Shown: positions 6,576-12,150, counted from the stretch's first letter. The stretch: 19,139 nt of DNA from Pseudomonadota bacterium (GCA_025360685.1 JANYBR010000174.1:1-19139); one strand, 5' to 3'. Made by a program: numbers and translations. The notes: a model not told the origin generated them from the letters alone.

Positions 6576-7031
6576 GCTGGATCGGCAATCCGGCGCTCTT
6601 GTGGAGCAAGCCCCGGTATTTTGCGAGGCTGTGTGAGGTGATACGCGGTCCACAAGCGCGTCGATCCTTGCCTGCCAAGGCCAGCCTCGCAAAGCATCGG
6701 GGCTTTTCTATTGGCGAATCCAGCCGACGCAATGTCGGCACCCTGACTCGGGCATTGTGTGTAGGGCCGTTACGAGGGCGTATAGCGGCGACCGTGGGCT
6801 TGATGAGCACTAGAGCGGGCGCGGAAGGATGCGAATCTGTTGATGAGCCTCGAGGAGTGATCCCGCCTTGTTGATGGGTATGTGTCTCGGATAGTCTGGT
6901 GCAAGGGTTAGAAGCGACGGCCGACCGACGGGTGAGGGTATAGCCCAGATGAGGTTTAGCGGACCCCAAGCGTTCATACGTCTCCATGCGTAGGAACGGC
7001 TTCGGGAAATCTGCTCAAACCTTACTCTGGG
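6576..7031 (+). ncRNA. Candidate large structured non-coding RNA
   Basis: Consecutive helices can be drawn. 6579-6582/6588-6591 and 6595-6598/6604-6607 come first. 6608-6631/6682-6705 follows: 24 bp with one mismatch if G-U pairs are allowed, enclosing hairpins 6643-6647/6657-6661 and 6666-6670/6676-6680. Next are 6723-6728/6734-6739, 6766-6772/6783-6789, 6815-6819/6862-6866 and a GCGA tetraloop stem at 6827-6838. The last is an 88-nt extended hairpin, 6944-7031, built from six short blocks. G-U pairs (6616-6697, 6619-6694, 6961-7012, 6770-6785) work only with the plus strand as RNA. The open frames through here have implausible composition. It could be a large phage RNA, a processed leader for the gene at 7047, or an intron remnant. 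No match to a named RNA class is claimed. Confidence 0.6.
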
Positions 7032-7046
7032 TGATGGGGTAAAGGC

Positions 7047-7280
7047 ATGGGTAAGCGTAGAGGAGATAGGCTAAGACCATGTTGGGTATGCGGCATATCG
7101 GTGAAATATGTTCATTGGCCCGGTCACCATGAGCGAATCTGGCATTGGGCTAATGCGGACGGTTCTCATCACGTTCACCCGAAAAATCCGGTCATTGCTG
7201 GTCGCCGGGATGGCTTAAGCGATGAGCAATCAAACCACATGAATGATATTTTGTCTGGCGATACGCGTTGGAACGGATAG
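7047..7280 (+). CDS. Small putative metal-binding phage protein
   Basis: The 77-residue product begins MGKRRGDRLRPCWVCGISVK and continues with a dense run of His and Trp (YVHWPGHHERIWHWANADGS, then HHVHPK). A CxxC with several nearby histidines suggests a zinc site. Function not recognised. The ATG lies 15 nt beyond the end of the long hairpin at 6944-7031 and is preceded by AAAGG. It begins a three-gene plus-strand set ending in the replication-domain gene. Confidence 0.65.
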   Translation: MGKRRGDRLRPCWVCGISVKYVHWPGHHERIWHWANADGSHHVHPKNPVIAGRRDGLSDEQSNHMNDILSGDTRWNG

Positions 7281-7281
7281 C

Positions 7282-7473
7282 ATGGCTGATCTTGATAACC
7301 TGCAAACACGCATTGCTGCCATGCGGGATAGTGCGCAGAATCAACGCCAGCGCAATCGGCAAAACTCGCCTGAATTCACCGCGTTTGTTGACGAGTATCG
7401 TCAGATATTCCCGGGTACGAAAGTGAAATGGGTACGGTGGCCGGATGGCAGCGAGGAGGGTAAGCGAACATGA
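7282..7473 (+). CDS. Small phage protein, unknown function (63 aa)
   Basis: I place the start at ATG 7282, 2 bp after the previous stop, instead of at an earlier ATG inside the preceding gene. The product is helical and Gln/Arg-rich at first (MADLDNLQTRIAAMRDSAQN) and ends VKWVRWPDGSEEGKRT. Its stop overlaps the next start (ATGA). No family recognised. Confidence 0.6.
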   Translation: MADLDNLQTRIAAMRDSAQNQRQRNRQNSPEFTAFVDEYRQIFPGTKVKWVRWPDGSEEGKRT

Positions 7474-7859
7474 ACGTCGTGCCGATCACTGAGCCGACAC
7501 CAGTACCGGACCTGATACCCGAATTCGATGATTTCTGGGCAATCTGGCCGATTGAGCGACGGCTATGCAAAAAGGATGCGCGGATAGCGTGGGGGAATAC
7601 CGATCCTGCCATACGGGTCCATATCCTGACGCAGCTAGTTGCTTGGTGCCGCGTATGGCGGGCGCGGGGGGAATACGAATATGTGCTACATCCTCACCGC
7701 TGGATCAGGAACGAACGCTACGAGGACGAATTGCCGGTAGCTCATCGGGTGAGCCATGCCAGTCACGTACCGGTCAAGCCTGCCGCGGCGACGGAGCGCA
7801 CCGAAATGCCGGCCCATGTGCGGGAATTGATACAGCGGCTGCGGGCGGCTCAAAGGTAG
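7470..7859 (+). CDS. Phage replication-protein domain (helicase-loader/O-like C-terminal type)
   Basis: The 129-residue product has FDDFWAIWPIERRLCKKDARIAWGNTDP...LVAWCRVWRARGEYEYVLHPHRWIRNERYEDE. The pattern FWxxxPxxxxKKxAxxAW...Px(T/R)WxxxxRxxDE recurs at the end of phage replication initiators and helicase loaders, after their DNA-binding domain. Here it is nearly alone, with only a short N-terminal lead, so a separate DNA-binding partner may be needed. It starts at an ATGA overlap with the gene before it. Confidence 0.7.
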   Translation: MNVVPITEPTPVPDLIPEFDDFWAIWPIERRLCKKDARIAWGNTDPAIRVHILTQLVAWCRVWRARGEYEYVLHPHRWIRNERYEDELPVAHRVSHASHVPVKPAAATERTEMPAHVRELIQRLRAAQR

Positions 7860-7862
7860 TGG

Positions 7863-7891
7863 TTGACAAGCGGGTAAGTCATTGTTAGCAT
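7863..7891 (+). promoter_or_regulatory. Rightward sigma70-type promoter in convergent intergenic region
   Basis: TTGACA (7863-7868) and TAGCAT (7886-7891) are separated by 17 bp. Transcription would begin near 7898, directed against the 3' end of the leftward operon. No credible plus-strand gene follows, which suggests that it makes a small or antisense RNA. Confidence 0.6.
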
Positions 7892-7917
7892 GCACGAATC
7901 AGATTGTACGGTAACGA

Positions 7918-7971
7918 TCACCCGGAATCCAATAGCCCTGGCCACACGCGACGGGGCGGCGCCGCCCCCAT
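7918..7971 (-). CDS. Possible 17-codon minus-strand peptide
   Basis: ATG at 7971 is preceded by AACCGGAGAGAACC, a textbook copy of this phage's leftward ribosome-binding site at ideal spacing. The frame encodes MGAAPPRRVWPGLLDSG and then stops. It lies just past the last convincing gene of the leftward operon. It may be a short peptide, a decayed gene end or chance. The ribosome-binding site falls in the loop, and the ATG in the stem, of the 11-bp hairpin, so its translation could be structure-controlled. Confidence 0.3.
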   Translation of the reverse strand: MGAAPPRRVWPGLLDSG

Positions 7972-7996
7972 GGTTCTCTCCGGTTCCATGGGGGCG
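7953..7996. other. Overlapping perfect palindrome and hairpin
   Basis: GGGGCGGCGCCGCCCC at 7953-7968 is a perfect 16-bp palindrome. It shares bases 7963-7968 with the left arm of the 11-bp hairpin 7963-7973/7986-7996, so the two structures exclude each other in RNA. The site lies between converging transcripts and may act as a two-way terminator. Confidence 0.7.
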
Positions 7997-8003
7997 ATGC
8001 TTT

Positions 8004-8210
8004 TCAGTGTCCCGTATGGTCTATTGGGCATGGATTTTCCTCCGTGTCCCACTTGCGATGACAGTGATAGCAAGCAAACCCAGTAGAGGGCATTCCTGTC
8101 GCAAAATTGCCTACCGTTTCATACAGACGGTGAAATCCAAACTCGCAACGAATGGAAAAAACTGGCTCGTACAGCGAGTCGGGATGATGTTCGTTCGATA
8201 GCGGGGTCAT
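8004..8210 (-). CDS. Small putative zinc-binding phage protein
   Basis: A 68-residue product whose C-terminal half reads GMPSTGFACYHCHRKWDTEE then NPCPIDH. CYHCH followed by CP and His suggests a small zinc knuckle. The ATG shares a base with the TAA of the upstream gene (TAATG). This is the last clear gene of the leftward operon. No function known to me. Confidence 0.7.
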   Translation of the reverse strand: MTPLSNEHHPDSLYEPVFSIRCEFGFHRLYETVGNFATGMPSTGFACYHCHRKWDTEENPCPIDHTGH

Positions 8211-8389
8211 TAGATGCCCAGTTTATTGGCGATATACAGGCATTCCAAGCATTCTATGCCTTCGGCCCGTTGCGCCATGACATTTTCCCGTAGCGCACGA
8301 AGGGATGGCTTGCCGGTGCTGTTTGTTGCCACGATGTGGCGCAGGTCTTTAGCGGTCAATCGACGCGCCCATTTCGGTTTTCGTGTCAT
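8210..8389 (-). CDS. Small phage protein with CLEC motif (59 aa)
   Basis: The product begins MTRKPKWARRLTAKDLRHIV and ends ECLECLYIANKLGI. It contains TGKPSLRALRENV in the middle. The DLRHI...GKPSLR...CxEC..IAxKLG pattern occurs in small phage proteins that I recall but cannot name functionally. An AACCGGAGAA leader precedes the ATG, and ATGA overlaps the upstream stop. Confidence 0.7.
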   Translation of the reverse strand: MTRKPKWARRLTAKDLRHIVATNSTGKPSLRALRENVMAQRAEGIECLECLYIANKLGI

Positions 8390-8562
8390 GGCGTCTTCTC
8401 CGGTTGATTGACGATTGTTTGCTGCTGATTGCGCTCTCGTTTCAGGGCGCGATAAATGCTCGAGAGATTGATCCCCGCGACATTAGCTGCGCGGTACGCG
8501 GTCATGCCGCCTGCGACTAGTGCCAAGGCGTGCCGGGTGCGGTCAGATATTGGGCGGGACAT
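8386..8562 (-). CDS. Small HTH (resolvase/homeodomain-like) protein
   Basis: A 58-residue protein from ATG 8562. Residues 11-40 (RHALALVAGGMTAYRAANVAGINLSSIYRALKR) form a helix-turn-helix of the resolvase or sigma type: MTAYRAANVAG is the supporting helix and SSIYRALKR the recognition helix. It likely binds DNA and may regulate this operon. It overlaps the upstream gene by 20 bp and the downstream gene by 4 bp. Confidence 0.75.
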   Translation of the reverse strand: MSRPISDRTRHALALVAGGMTAYRAANVAGINLSSIYRALKRERNQQQTIVNQPEKTP

Positions 8563-9013
8563 GGCCTAGCCTGCTGAATTCGGCGGCGACGATGGCGGCA
8601 AATCGGGTTTTTTGAGCGGCCCGTGCAGCGGCCCGTGCAGCGGCCCGCAACGACTCGTCGCCAGTTTCAAGATACTGCCGCAAGACTGCCGGCGCATCCC
8701 ACAGGTGAATAACATCGAGCGCACGTTGGCGAGTGACTGACCGCGACAGGTCAGTAGCATCGAATCGGCAGACGATCATGCGGCGACCGCAGACGAGTTT
8801 ATCCGCATCTTCTGCCGCGATGCCATCGCATTCGACCATGCACAGGTTAGGGCCGGGCGCATAGGTGAGTGCATCGAACGGATGGCGCGAGGCGTGCAAT
8901 CCAGACTGGCACATGACCAGCGGGCCGGTATGTTCCAGCCACACGCCATCGGGGGGGGCGGGGCGACCGTCGCGTAGTGTGTCACCGACGAAATGATAGG
9001 CGATGATGGACAT
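8543..9013 (-). CDS. DUF7666-like phage protein with Ala-rich repeat segment
   Basis: This 156-residue protein begins MSIIAYHFVGDTLRDGRPAP and contains LEHTGPLVMCQSGLHASRHPFDAL and DVIHLWDAPAVLRQYLETGD. This is the frame of a phage family known for a globular N-terminal part (DUF7666-like) and a variable Ala/Arg/Asp repeat tail. Here the tail is short: AARAAARAAQ at about 124-135. The repeat is coded by a 12-bp unit, as in the gene at 1-516. Function unknown. Related proteins with longer repeats are common in metagenomic phages. Confidence 0.8.
   Translation of the reverse strand: MSIIAYHFVGDTLRDGRPAPPDGVWLEHTGPLVMCQSGLHASRHPFDALTYAPGPNLCMVECDGIAAEDADKLVCGRRMIVCRFDATDLSRSVTRQRALDVIHLWDAPAVLRQYLETGDESLRAAARAAARAAQKTRFAAIVAAEFSRLGHVPPNI
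8621..8652. repeat. 12-bp direct repeat in coding sequence, nearly three copies
   Basis: GTGCAGCGGCCC occurs in tandem from about 8622, encoding Ala-Ala-Ala-Arg on the minus strand. It has the same unit length and tetrapeptide periodicity as the large array at 1-238, but only a few copies. Confidence 0.85.
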
Positions 9014-9015
9014 GG

Positions 9016-9651
9016 TTAGGCATCCTCGGCTTGATCATCGAACCATTCCGGCAGGCCCTTTTCTGCGGAGTCACTATCAGTCCGCATGGGCATGACTGCG
9101 CCAATGAACTCCGGGTCCACGCCATGACAAAGCGCGGCGCCTTGGCCGTTCCATTCCATACTGAGACGGCAATTCCAGGTTGATGGCTGGTAGAGGGCCT
9201 CTGCCTTGCGGAACAGCATCAACAGTTCCGGGTTGAAATCGGCTTTTTCGCCGCTGCATTCGCGGGGAAATGCCTGGCGATAATCAATGAATTTGCCGTC
9301 AATGGGCGTGAAATTGACCGACAGGTCGCCGCACGTCATGGTATAGGCGCCATCGTCTCGCACGACCAGCAGGATAGGTAGGGCAATTGATTTGCTGGCG
9401 GGATTGATCTTGGCGAATTGTTTGCACACATGGTGCGGGATGATGATCTGAACGGGCGTAGGGGCCGGTTCTCCGCCATCGTGGGGCGTGTGAGTGATTG
9501 CCATTGCATAACCATTAGCGGCGACCAGACGCACGGCAGATGACGGCATGACCTCAACCATTACGCCATTCAGGTAGTTGCGGATGTCGTCCTTGGCAGC
9601 AAAGAGCAGGACGGCTTGCATGTGCTTACGGTTAATCTGGAGCGTTTGCAT
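9016..9651 (-). CDS. DNA polymerase III beta-like sliding clamp (short phage form)
   Basis: I start it at ATG 9651, behind an AACCGGAGAA leader, giving 211 residues. MQTLQINRKHMQAVLLFAAK, YLNGVMVEV and VRLVAANGYAMAITHTP match the first domain of bacterial DnaN: a helix, then the LxGV strand, then the (A/V)xDGxRLA strand with DG replaced by NG. VQIIIPHHV matches the inter-domain strand. Bacterial clamps have three domains in about 366 residues; this protein has room for about two. Phage clamp-like proteins of this size exist. It may tether the host polymerase or displace the host clamp. It is in the second leftward operon. Confidence 0.7.
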   Translation of the reverse strand: MQTLQINRKHMQAVLLFAAKDDIRNYLNGVMVEVMPSSAVRLVAANGYAMAITHTPHDGGEPAPTPVQIIIPHHVCKQFAKINPASKSIALPILLVVRDDGAYTMTCGDLSVNFTPIDGKFIDYRQAFPRECSGEKADFNPELLMLFRKAEALYQPSTWNCRLSMEWNGQGAALCHGVDPEFIGAVMPMRTDSDSAEKGLPEWFDDQAEDA

Positions 9652-9680
9652 AGTGTTCTCCGGTTTGGCGAGTGAGACTT

Positions 9681-9758
9681 TCAGACTAGGGCAATAGCCC
9701 ATGCCAGCGCGACTACAGTGCAGCAGGCGAGGGCAATGCAGGTGGTTAGGGGCGGCAT
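9681..9758 (-). CDS. Possible 25-residue hydrophobic peptide
   Basis: ATG at 9758 to TGA at 9681 encodes MPPLTTCIALACC followed by TVVALAWAIALV, which would span a membrane once. It starts inside the end of the gene at 9746-10171. A diverged, shorter copy of its first half occurs at 10197-10235, which argues against pure chance. No strong ribosome-binding site. Confidence 0.4.
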   Translation of the reverse strand: MPPLTTCIALACCTVVALAWAIALV

Positions 9759-10171
9759 GGGTAGGCCTTGAATAGGGCTTTGTTTTTGGCGATCACTTGG
9801 GCCTTGATCGTATCGTACTTTGTGCGCAACTTTGCCGGCAATGCATCGGGCGTCCGGTAGTCGGGCGATCCGTTGAGGTACTTCCGGGCGATAATGACGC
9901 CATCCGTGCCGATGACGTATTGGCCGTTGTCGCCATTGGCGCAGTCCAGTTTAGCCAAAGAATCGACGCCGATGCTCGTTCTATCGCCGAACCAGTTGCC
10001 GATGATTTGTGCGATCCGCGCTATTCCGTAGGATGGATAGGTCGCAGGATCGCGGACCCCAAGTTCTTTCGCGCCGTCTATGAATGCCATAACTGATTCC
10101 GGCCCGCCATTCCAATGCAGGTATATGCCTGTGGTGCTGCCCTGAAAGCTGATTACTGCTCTATTTCCCAT
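9746..10171 (-). CDS. Conserved phage protein of unknown function (141 aa)
   Basis: Starts at ATG 10171 with ACCGGAGAA eight nucleotides upstream. The product opens MGNRAVISFQGSTTGIYLHW and includes NGGPESVMAFIDGAKELGVR, YGIARIAQIIGNWFG and DCANGDNGQYVIG. The GIYLHWNGGPESV pattern recurs in phage and plasmid proteins annotated only as hypothetical. It is the first full-length gene after the promoter at 10335-10364. Confidence 0.8.
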   Translation of the reverse strand: MGNRAVISFQGSTTGIYLHWNGGPESVMAFIDGAKELGVRDPATYPSYGIARIAQIIGNWFGDRTSIGVDSLAKLDCANGDNGQYVIGTDGVIIARKYLNGSPDYRTPDALPAKLRTKYDTIKAQVIAKNKALFKAYPCRP

Positions 10172-10196
10172 GTCATTCTCCGGTAATGGTCTGCGG

Positions 10197-10235
10197 CTAA
10201 TAGGCTAGGGCGATGAGTGTGGTCAGGAGCGGCAT
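10197..10235 (-). other. Short duplicate of the hydrophobic peptide start (12 codons)
   Basis: The frame MPLLTTLIALAY then TAG mirrors MPPLTTCIALAC of the peptide at 9681-9758. The DNA is nearly identical over about 33 bp, differing mainly at third positions. It appears to be a truncated copy from a local duplication. Confidence 0.5.
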
Positions 10236-10237
10236 GG

Positions 10238-10327
10238 TCAGTGCAGCCAGTAGGTGACGCCATCAAACTCGACTGCCGTATAGTCCCTTTGCAACTCGTG
10301 GGCGGCTCGATCTGAATCGTCGTCCTA
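10238..10327 (-). pseudogene. Probable gene remnant without a start codon
   Basis: Reading leftward to the TGA at 10238, the frame gives DDDSDRAAHELQRDY and then TAVEFDGVTYWLH. The composition is protein-like, but the frame is closed upstream by ATG-TAG, and the only start inside is TTG. It may be the 3' end of a lost gene, or a gene cut by one substitution. Confidence 0.35.
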
Positions 10328-10334
10328 CATCTGC

Positions 10335-10364
10335 ACTATAGGGCGTAACTCAACACAGTGCCAA
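10335..10364 (-). promoter_or_regulatory. Leftward promoter of the second operon
   Basis: On the minus strand, TTGGCA (10364-10359) and TATAGT (10340-10335) are separated by 18 bp; each is a 5/6 match. Just upstream are GCGTTAT copies and an inverted GTTAT-AGCGC-ATAAC (around 10393-10407), possible operator sites. Confidence 0.6.
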
Positions 10365-11410
10365 TACTTTGTGGCGTTATCACCAGTAGTGCGTTATAGC
10401 GCATAACACTAAGCACCATAGCGACAGACCATGACTAGGGGAGCGTGCAGCCTAAGCTGCCATCACAGACCAGCGCCCCAACCATTGCGGCAAGGGCATT
10501 GACCTATCAACCATGCATGCTAAGGATATTGTCGTCAAACAGGCTATCCAACGACATTTGTAGGACAATTGTCATCCAAACCACTACAGGCCTAAGCTAT
10601 GCGCGATGCAGGGATATGGCGATAGACGCGTGCATTCGCGGACGTTGTCGAACGATTGCGGGCGTTAGCGTGCAGGCTGATCTGCCAATGACAATTGATG
10701 ATCGAGCGTCAACAACCTAGCGAATGGTCAGCCATGACAGTGTGAGGCATCGTCCGACATGCCACTGTGTGGTCTGAGTGTGTCGAGATGCTGCACTGGC
10801 TGTGGCTGCACTGTGTCCATCCCACTAAGCAAATCCCCACGCTGCCAGGCATAGCAACACATGGGCAGCTAGAATCAGTGCTGACACATCCCATCGCATG
10901 CGATCGTATGCTGTCTAACCGATTGATTCTGCACGCCATTACCAGATTCTGCCCCGATCCACATGGGCTACCCGGGGGGCAAAGTCGAGTGGGTGAAAAT
11001 TTGTGTACTGCCCAACCTGACACTGCCACAACTTCTGTGGACGCCTAGCAAATCTGCACTATCTATCCTGAGCATTGCACTGAGGAATGTAGGGCAGACT
11101 GGTGGGGAGTAGAGAATAGAACACCTCAGACGGTAGACCGTCTTGGTCGATGGCGGGTGGGGTATGCCGTGGAGTACCGGTCTGTTGCGGCTGGCCCGCG
11201 CCAGTGACGCAGGGGTGTCTTATGGCCCCCCCTTGGCTTCTTGCTTATCCGCTGCCATTCGCGGCTGGTACTAGCGTTCTCTCATCTAGTACTATAGAAC
11301 GGTTGGTTAGGAATGCAAGTAGTATTTGCTGATGGCGGTTGTAACGTTAGGTAGCAGGTCAGTTTTAACTTAGCGGTGAGGGTAAGGCTTCGCGAGGCCG
11401 GTCGCATTCC
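10365..11410. other. About 1 kb without recognisable genes; repeats and palindromes
   Basis: No open frame here has plausible protein composition. Visible structure: the inverted GTTAT/ATAAC pair near 10393-10407; the palindrome GACAATTGTC near 10565 with a related TGACAATTG near 10689; the hairpin GGCAT/ATGCC near 10747-10764 inside an ACAGT/ACTGT pair; the near-palindrome 10896-10911; the hairpin AGACGG-TAGA-CCGTCT at 11128-11143; and the direct repeat ATCTGCACTAT near 10329 and 11052. A replication origin, a regulatory region or an RNA gene would all fit. It separates the leftward operon from the tRNA-like element and the structural genes. Confidence 0.5.
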
Positions 11411-11653
11411 TTATTGAAACGCGACGCGCGAATGGAACGTGGACGTGTACTCAGATGCATCCGGAGAAACACGCTGAACGAGAAATGTACCCGGTGCGAA
11501 TTCCTTCTTCGCGGCAGTCATCGCCTCAATCAATGAATCAAAGACCCCGAACAACGCCTGGCCTTTGATAACGACTACCTTACCGTTATAGTCGCGGACG
11601 AAATCCTGCTGCTTGGCAATGTAATACTCGAACTCTCGCTTCAGCGCGTCCAT
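11411..11653 (-). CDS. DUF5678-like protein (80 aa)
   Basis: I choose ATG 11653 because GGAGG lies 6 nt upstream; the frame runs open to 11779 but that part is poor in protein character. The product reads MDALKREFEYYIAKQQDFVR, then YNGKVVVIKGQALFGVFDSLIEAMTAA, FAPGTFLVQRVSP and TFHSRVAF. The pattern NGKxVVIK...GxFDSxxEA...GTFLVQxVSP...FHSRV matches a small family common in bacterial chromosomes, often beside aspartyl-protease-like genes. In a phage it may be a host-derived accessory gene. A CCCATA-CGTTA-TATGGG inverted repeat at 11680-11696 just upstream could be an operator. Confidence 0.7.
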   Translation of the reverse strand: MDALKREFEYYIAKQQDFVRDYNGKVVVIKGQALFGVFDSLIEAMTAAKKEFAPGTFLVQRVSPDASEYTSTFHSRVAFQ

Positions 11654-11679
11654 GATCGCCTCCGATTCCCAGGTCGCCG

Positions 11680-11696
11680 CCCATACGTTATATGGG
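11680..11696. promoter_or_regulatory. Inverted repeat upstream of the DUF5678-like gene
   Basis: CCCATA and TATGGG flank CGTTA, a perfect 6-bp inverted repeat. On the minus strand it contains TATAAC, a possible -10 with a weak TTGCAA 19 bp upstream. This would place an operator over the promoter of the gene at 11411-11653. Suggestive only. Confidence 0.35.
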
Positions 11697-11824
11697 TTGG
11701 ACCAGGCCGGATTGCAATTATCACCGCTCTTTTGCGGTCTGGCGCGCTTTATTTGTACCGCCGGTCGCCTCAGAACCATCGAGAGCTTGTTTATTCGCGC
11801 CTCAGAGCGTAAAATTTCAATGGG

Positions 11825-11892
11825 TGGAGCGGAGGGGAATTGAACCCCCAGCGGCTAGGATGTAGAGCCCCGCGCCGTACCAAACCCGCCCC
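11825..11892 (-). tRNA. tRNA-like sequence, possible CUA anticodon, atypical D arm
   Basis: On the minus strand, GGGGCGG at the 5' end pairs with CCGCTCC at the 3' end (7 bp, one G-U, extendable to 9), with A as discriminator. The T arm is complete: GGGGG-TTCAATT-CCCCT, matching the GGTTCRANYC consensus. The middle offers the loop CTCTACA with U33 and anticodon CTA, closed by a weak GGGG/TCCT stem. A 6-bp alternative stem (GGCT/AGCC with GC/GC) competes. The total is only 68 nt and the D arm is too short. It is therefore a degenerate or unusual tRNA; if functional, it would read UAG. No CCA is encoded. Confidence 0.45.
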
Positions 11893-12150
11893 ACTTGTCT
11901 TTCCCCGGAGCCCTCAACCCGTCTCAAGCGGTTTGGGGGCTTCGACCGGCCGCCGGACGCTGAATGCATCAGTATTCTCCACCTGGACAGGCACTTTGCA
12001 GAAGAAGCTGCGCCACGCTTTCTTGACGTATACGACGCGACTATCCGCTACGCGGGCCTTGCGCCAGCGGACAAAACTGAGCATGATCCACCGAAGGCCG
12101 AGGAACTTGGTGACCCGCCGAGCGGAGATAAAACGCCGCCGGCTGACCCC

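Larger units (their letters stand above)
7898..8004 (+). ncRNA. Candidate small RNA with anti-Shine-Dalgarno hairpin loop
   Basis: The transcript predicted from the promoter at 7863 would contain a perfect 11-bp hairpin (7963-7973 with 7986-7996), whose 12-nt loop reads TTCTCTCCGGTT, followed after 4 nt by TTTT (8001-8004), a modest terminator. The loop is complementary to the ACCGGAGA ribosome-binding motif shared by several minus-strand genes. The match is 11 nt for the gene starting at 3061 and 9 nt for those starting at 3756, 8389 and 9651. A competing reading is that the minus strand simply carries one more copy of that ribosome-binding site here (see the 17-codon frame at 7918-7971). 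Confidence 0.4.

Noticed and set aside
6608..6705. Retron or group I intron
   Set aside because: No reverse transcriptase is encoded in the window and I could not place the conserved intron core. The inverted repeat alone does not support either.
6559..6987. 142-codon minus-strand frame
   Set aside because: Composition is rich in Arg, Ser, Pro and Thr with no recognisable motif. It lies entirely across the inverted repeats, and G-U pairing points to the plus strand as a structured RNA.
7890..8201. Plus-strand frames after the promoter at 7863
   Set aside because: No ribosome-binding site, unnatural composition, and they are antisense to a convincing minus-strand gene at 8004-8210.
10445..11048. 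Several frames of 90-106 codons in the gene-poor region, both strands
   Set aside because: They are Cys-, Thr- and Ser-rich, with no motif, no ribosome-binding site and no tie to the operons.
11128..11143. Rho-independent terminator at the hairpin AGACGG/CCGTCT
   Set aside because: The stem is perfect but no T run follows on either strand.
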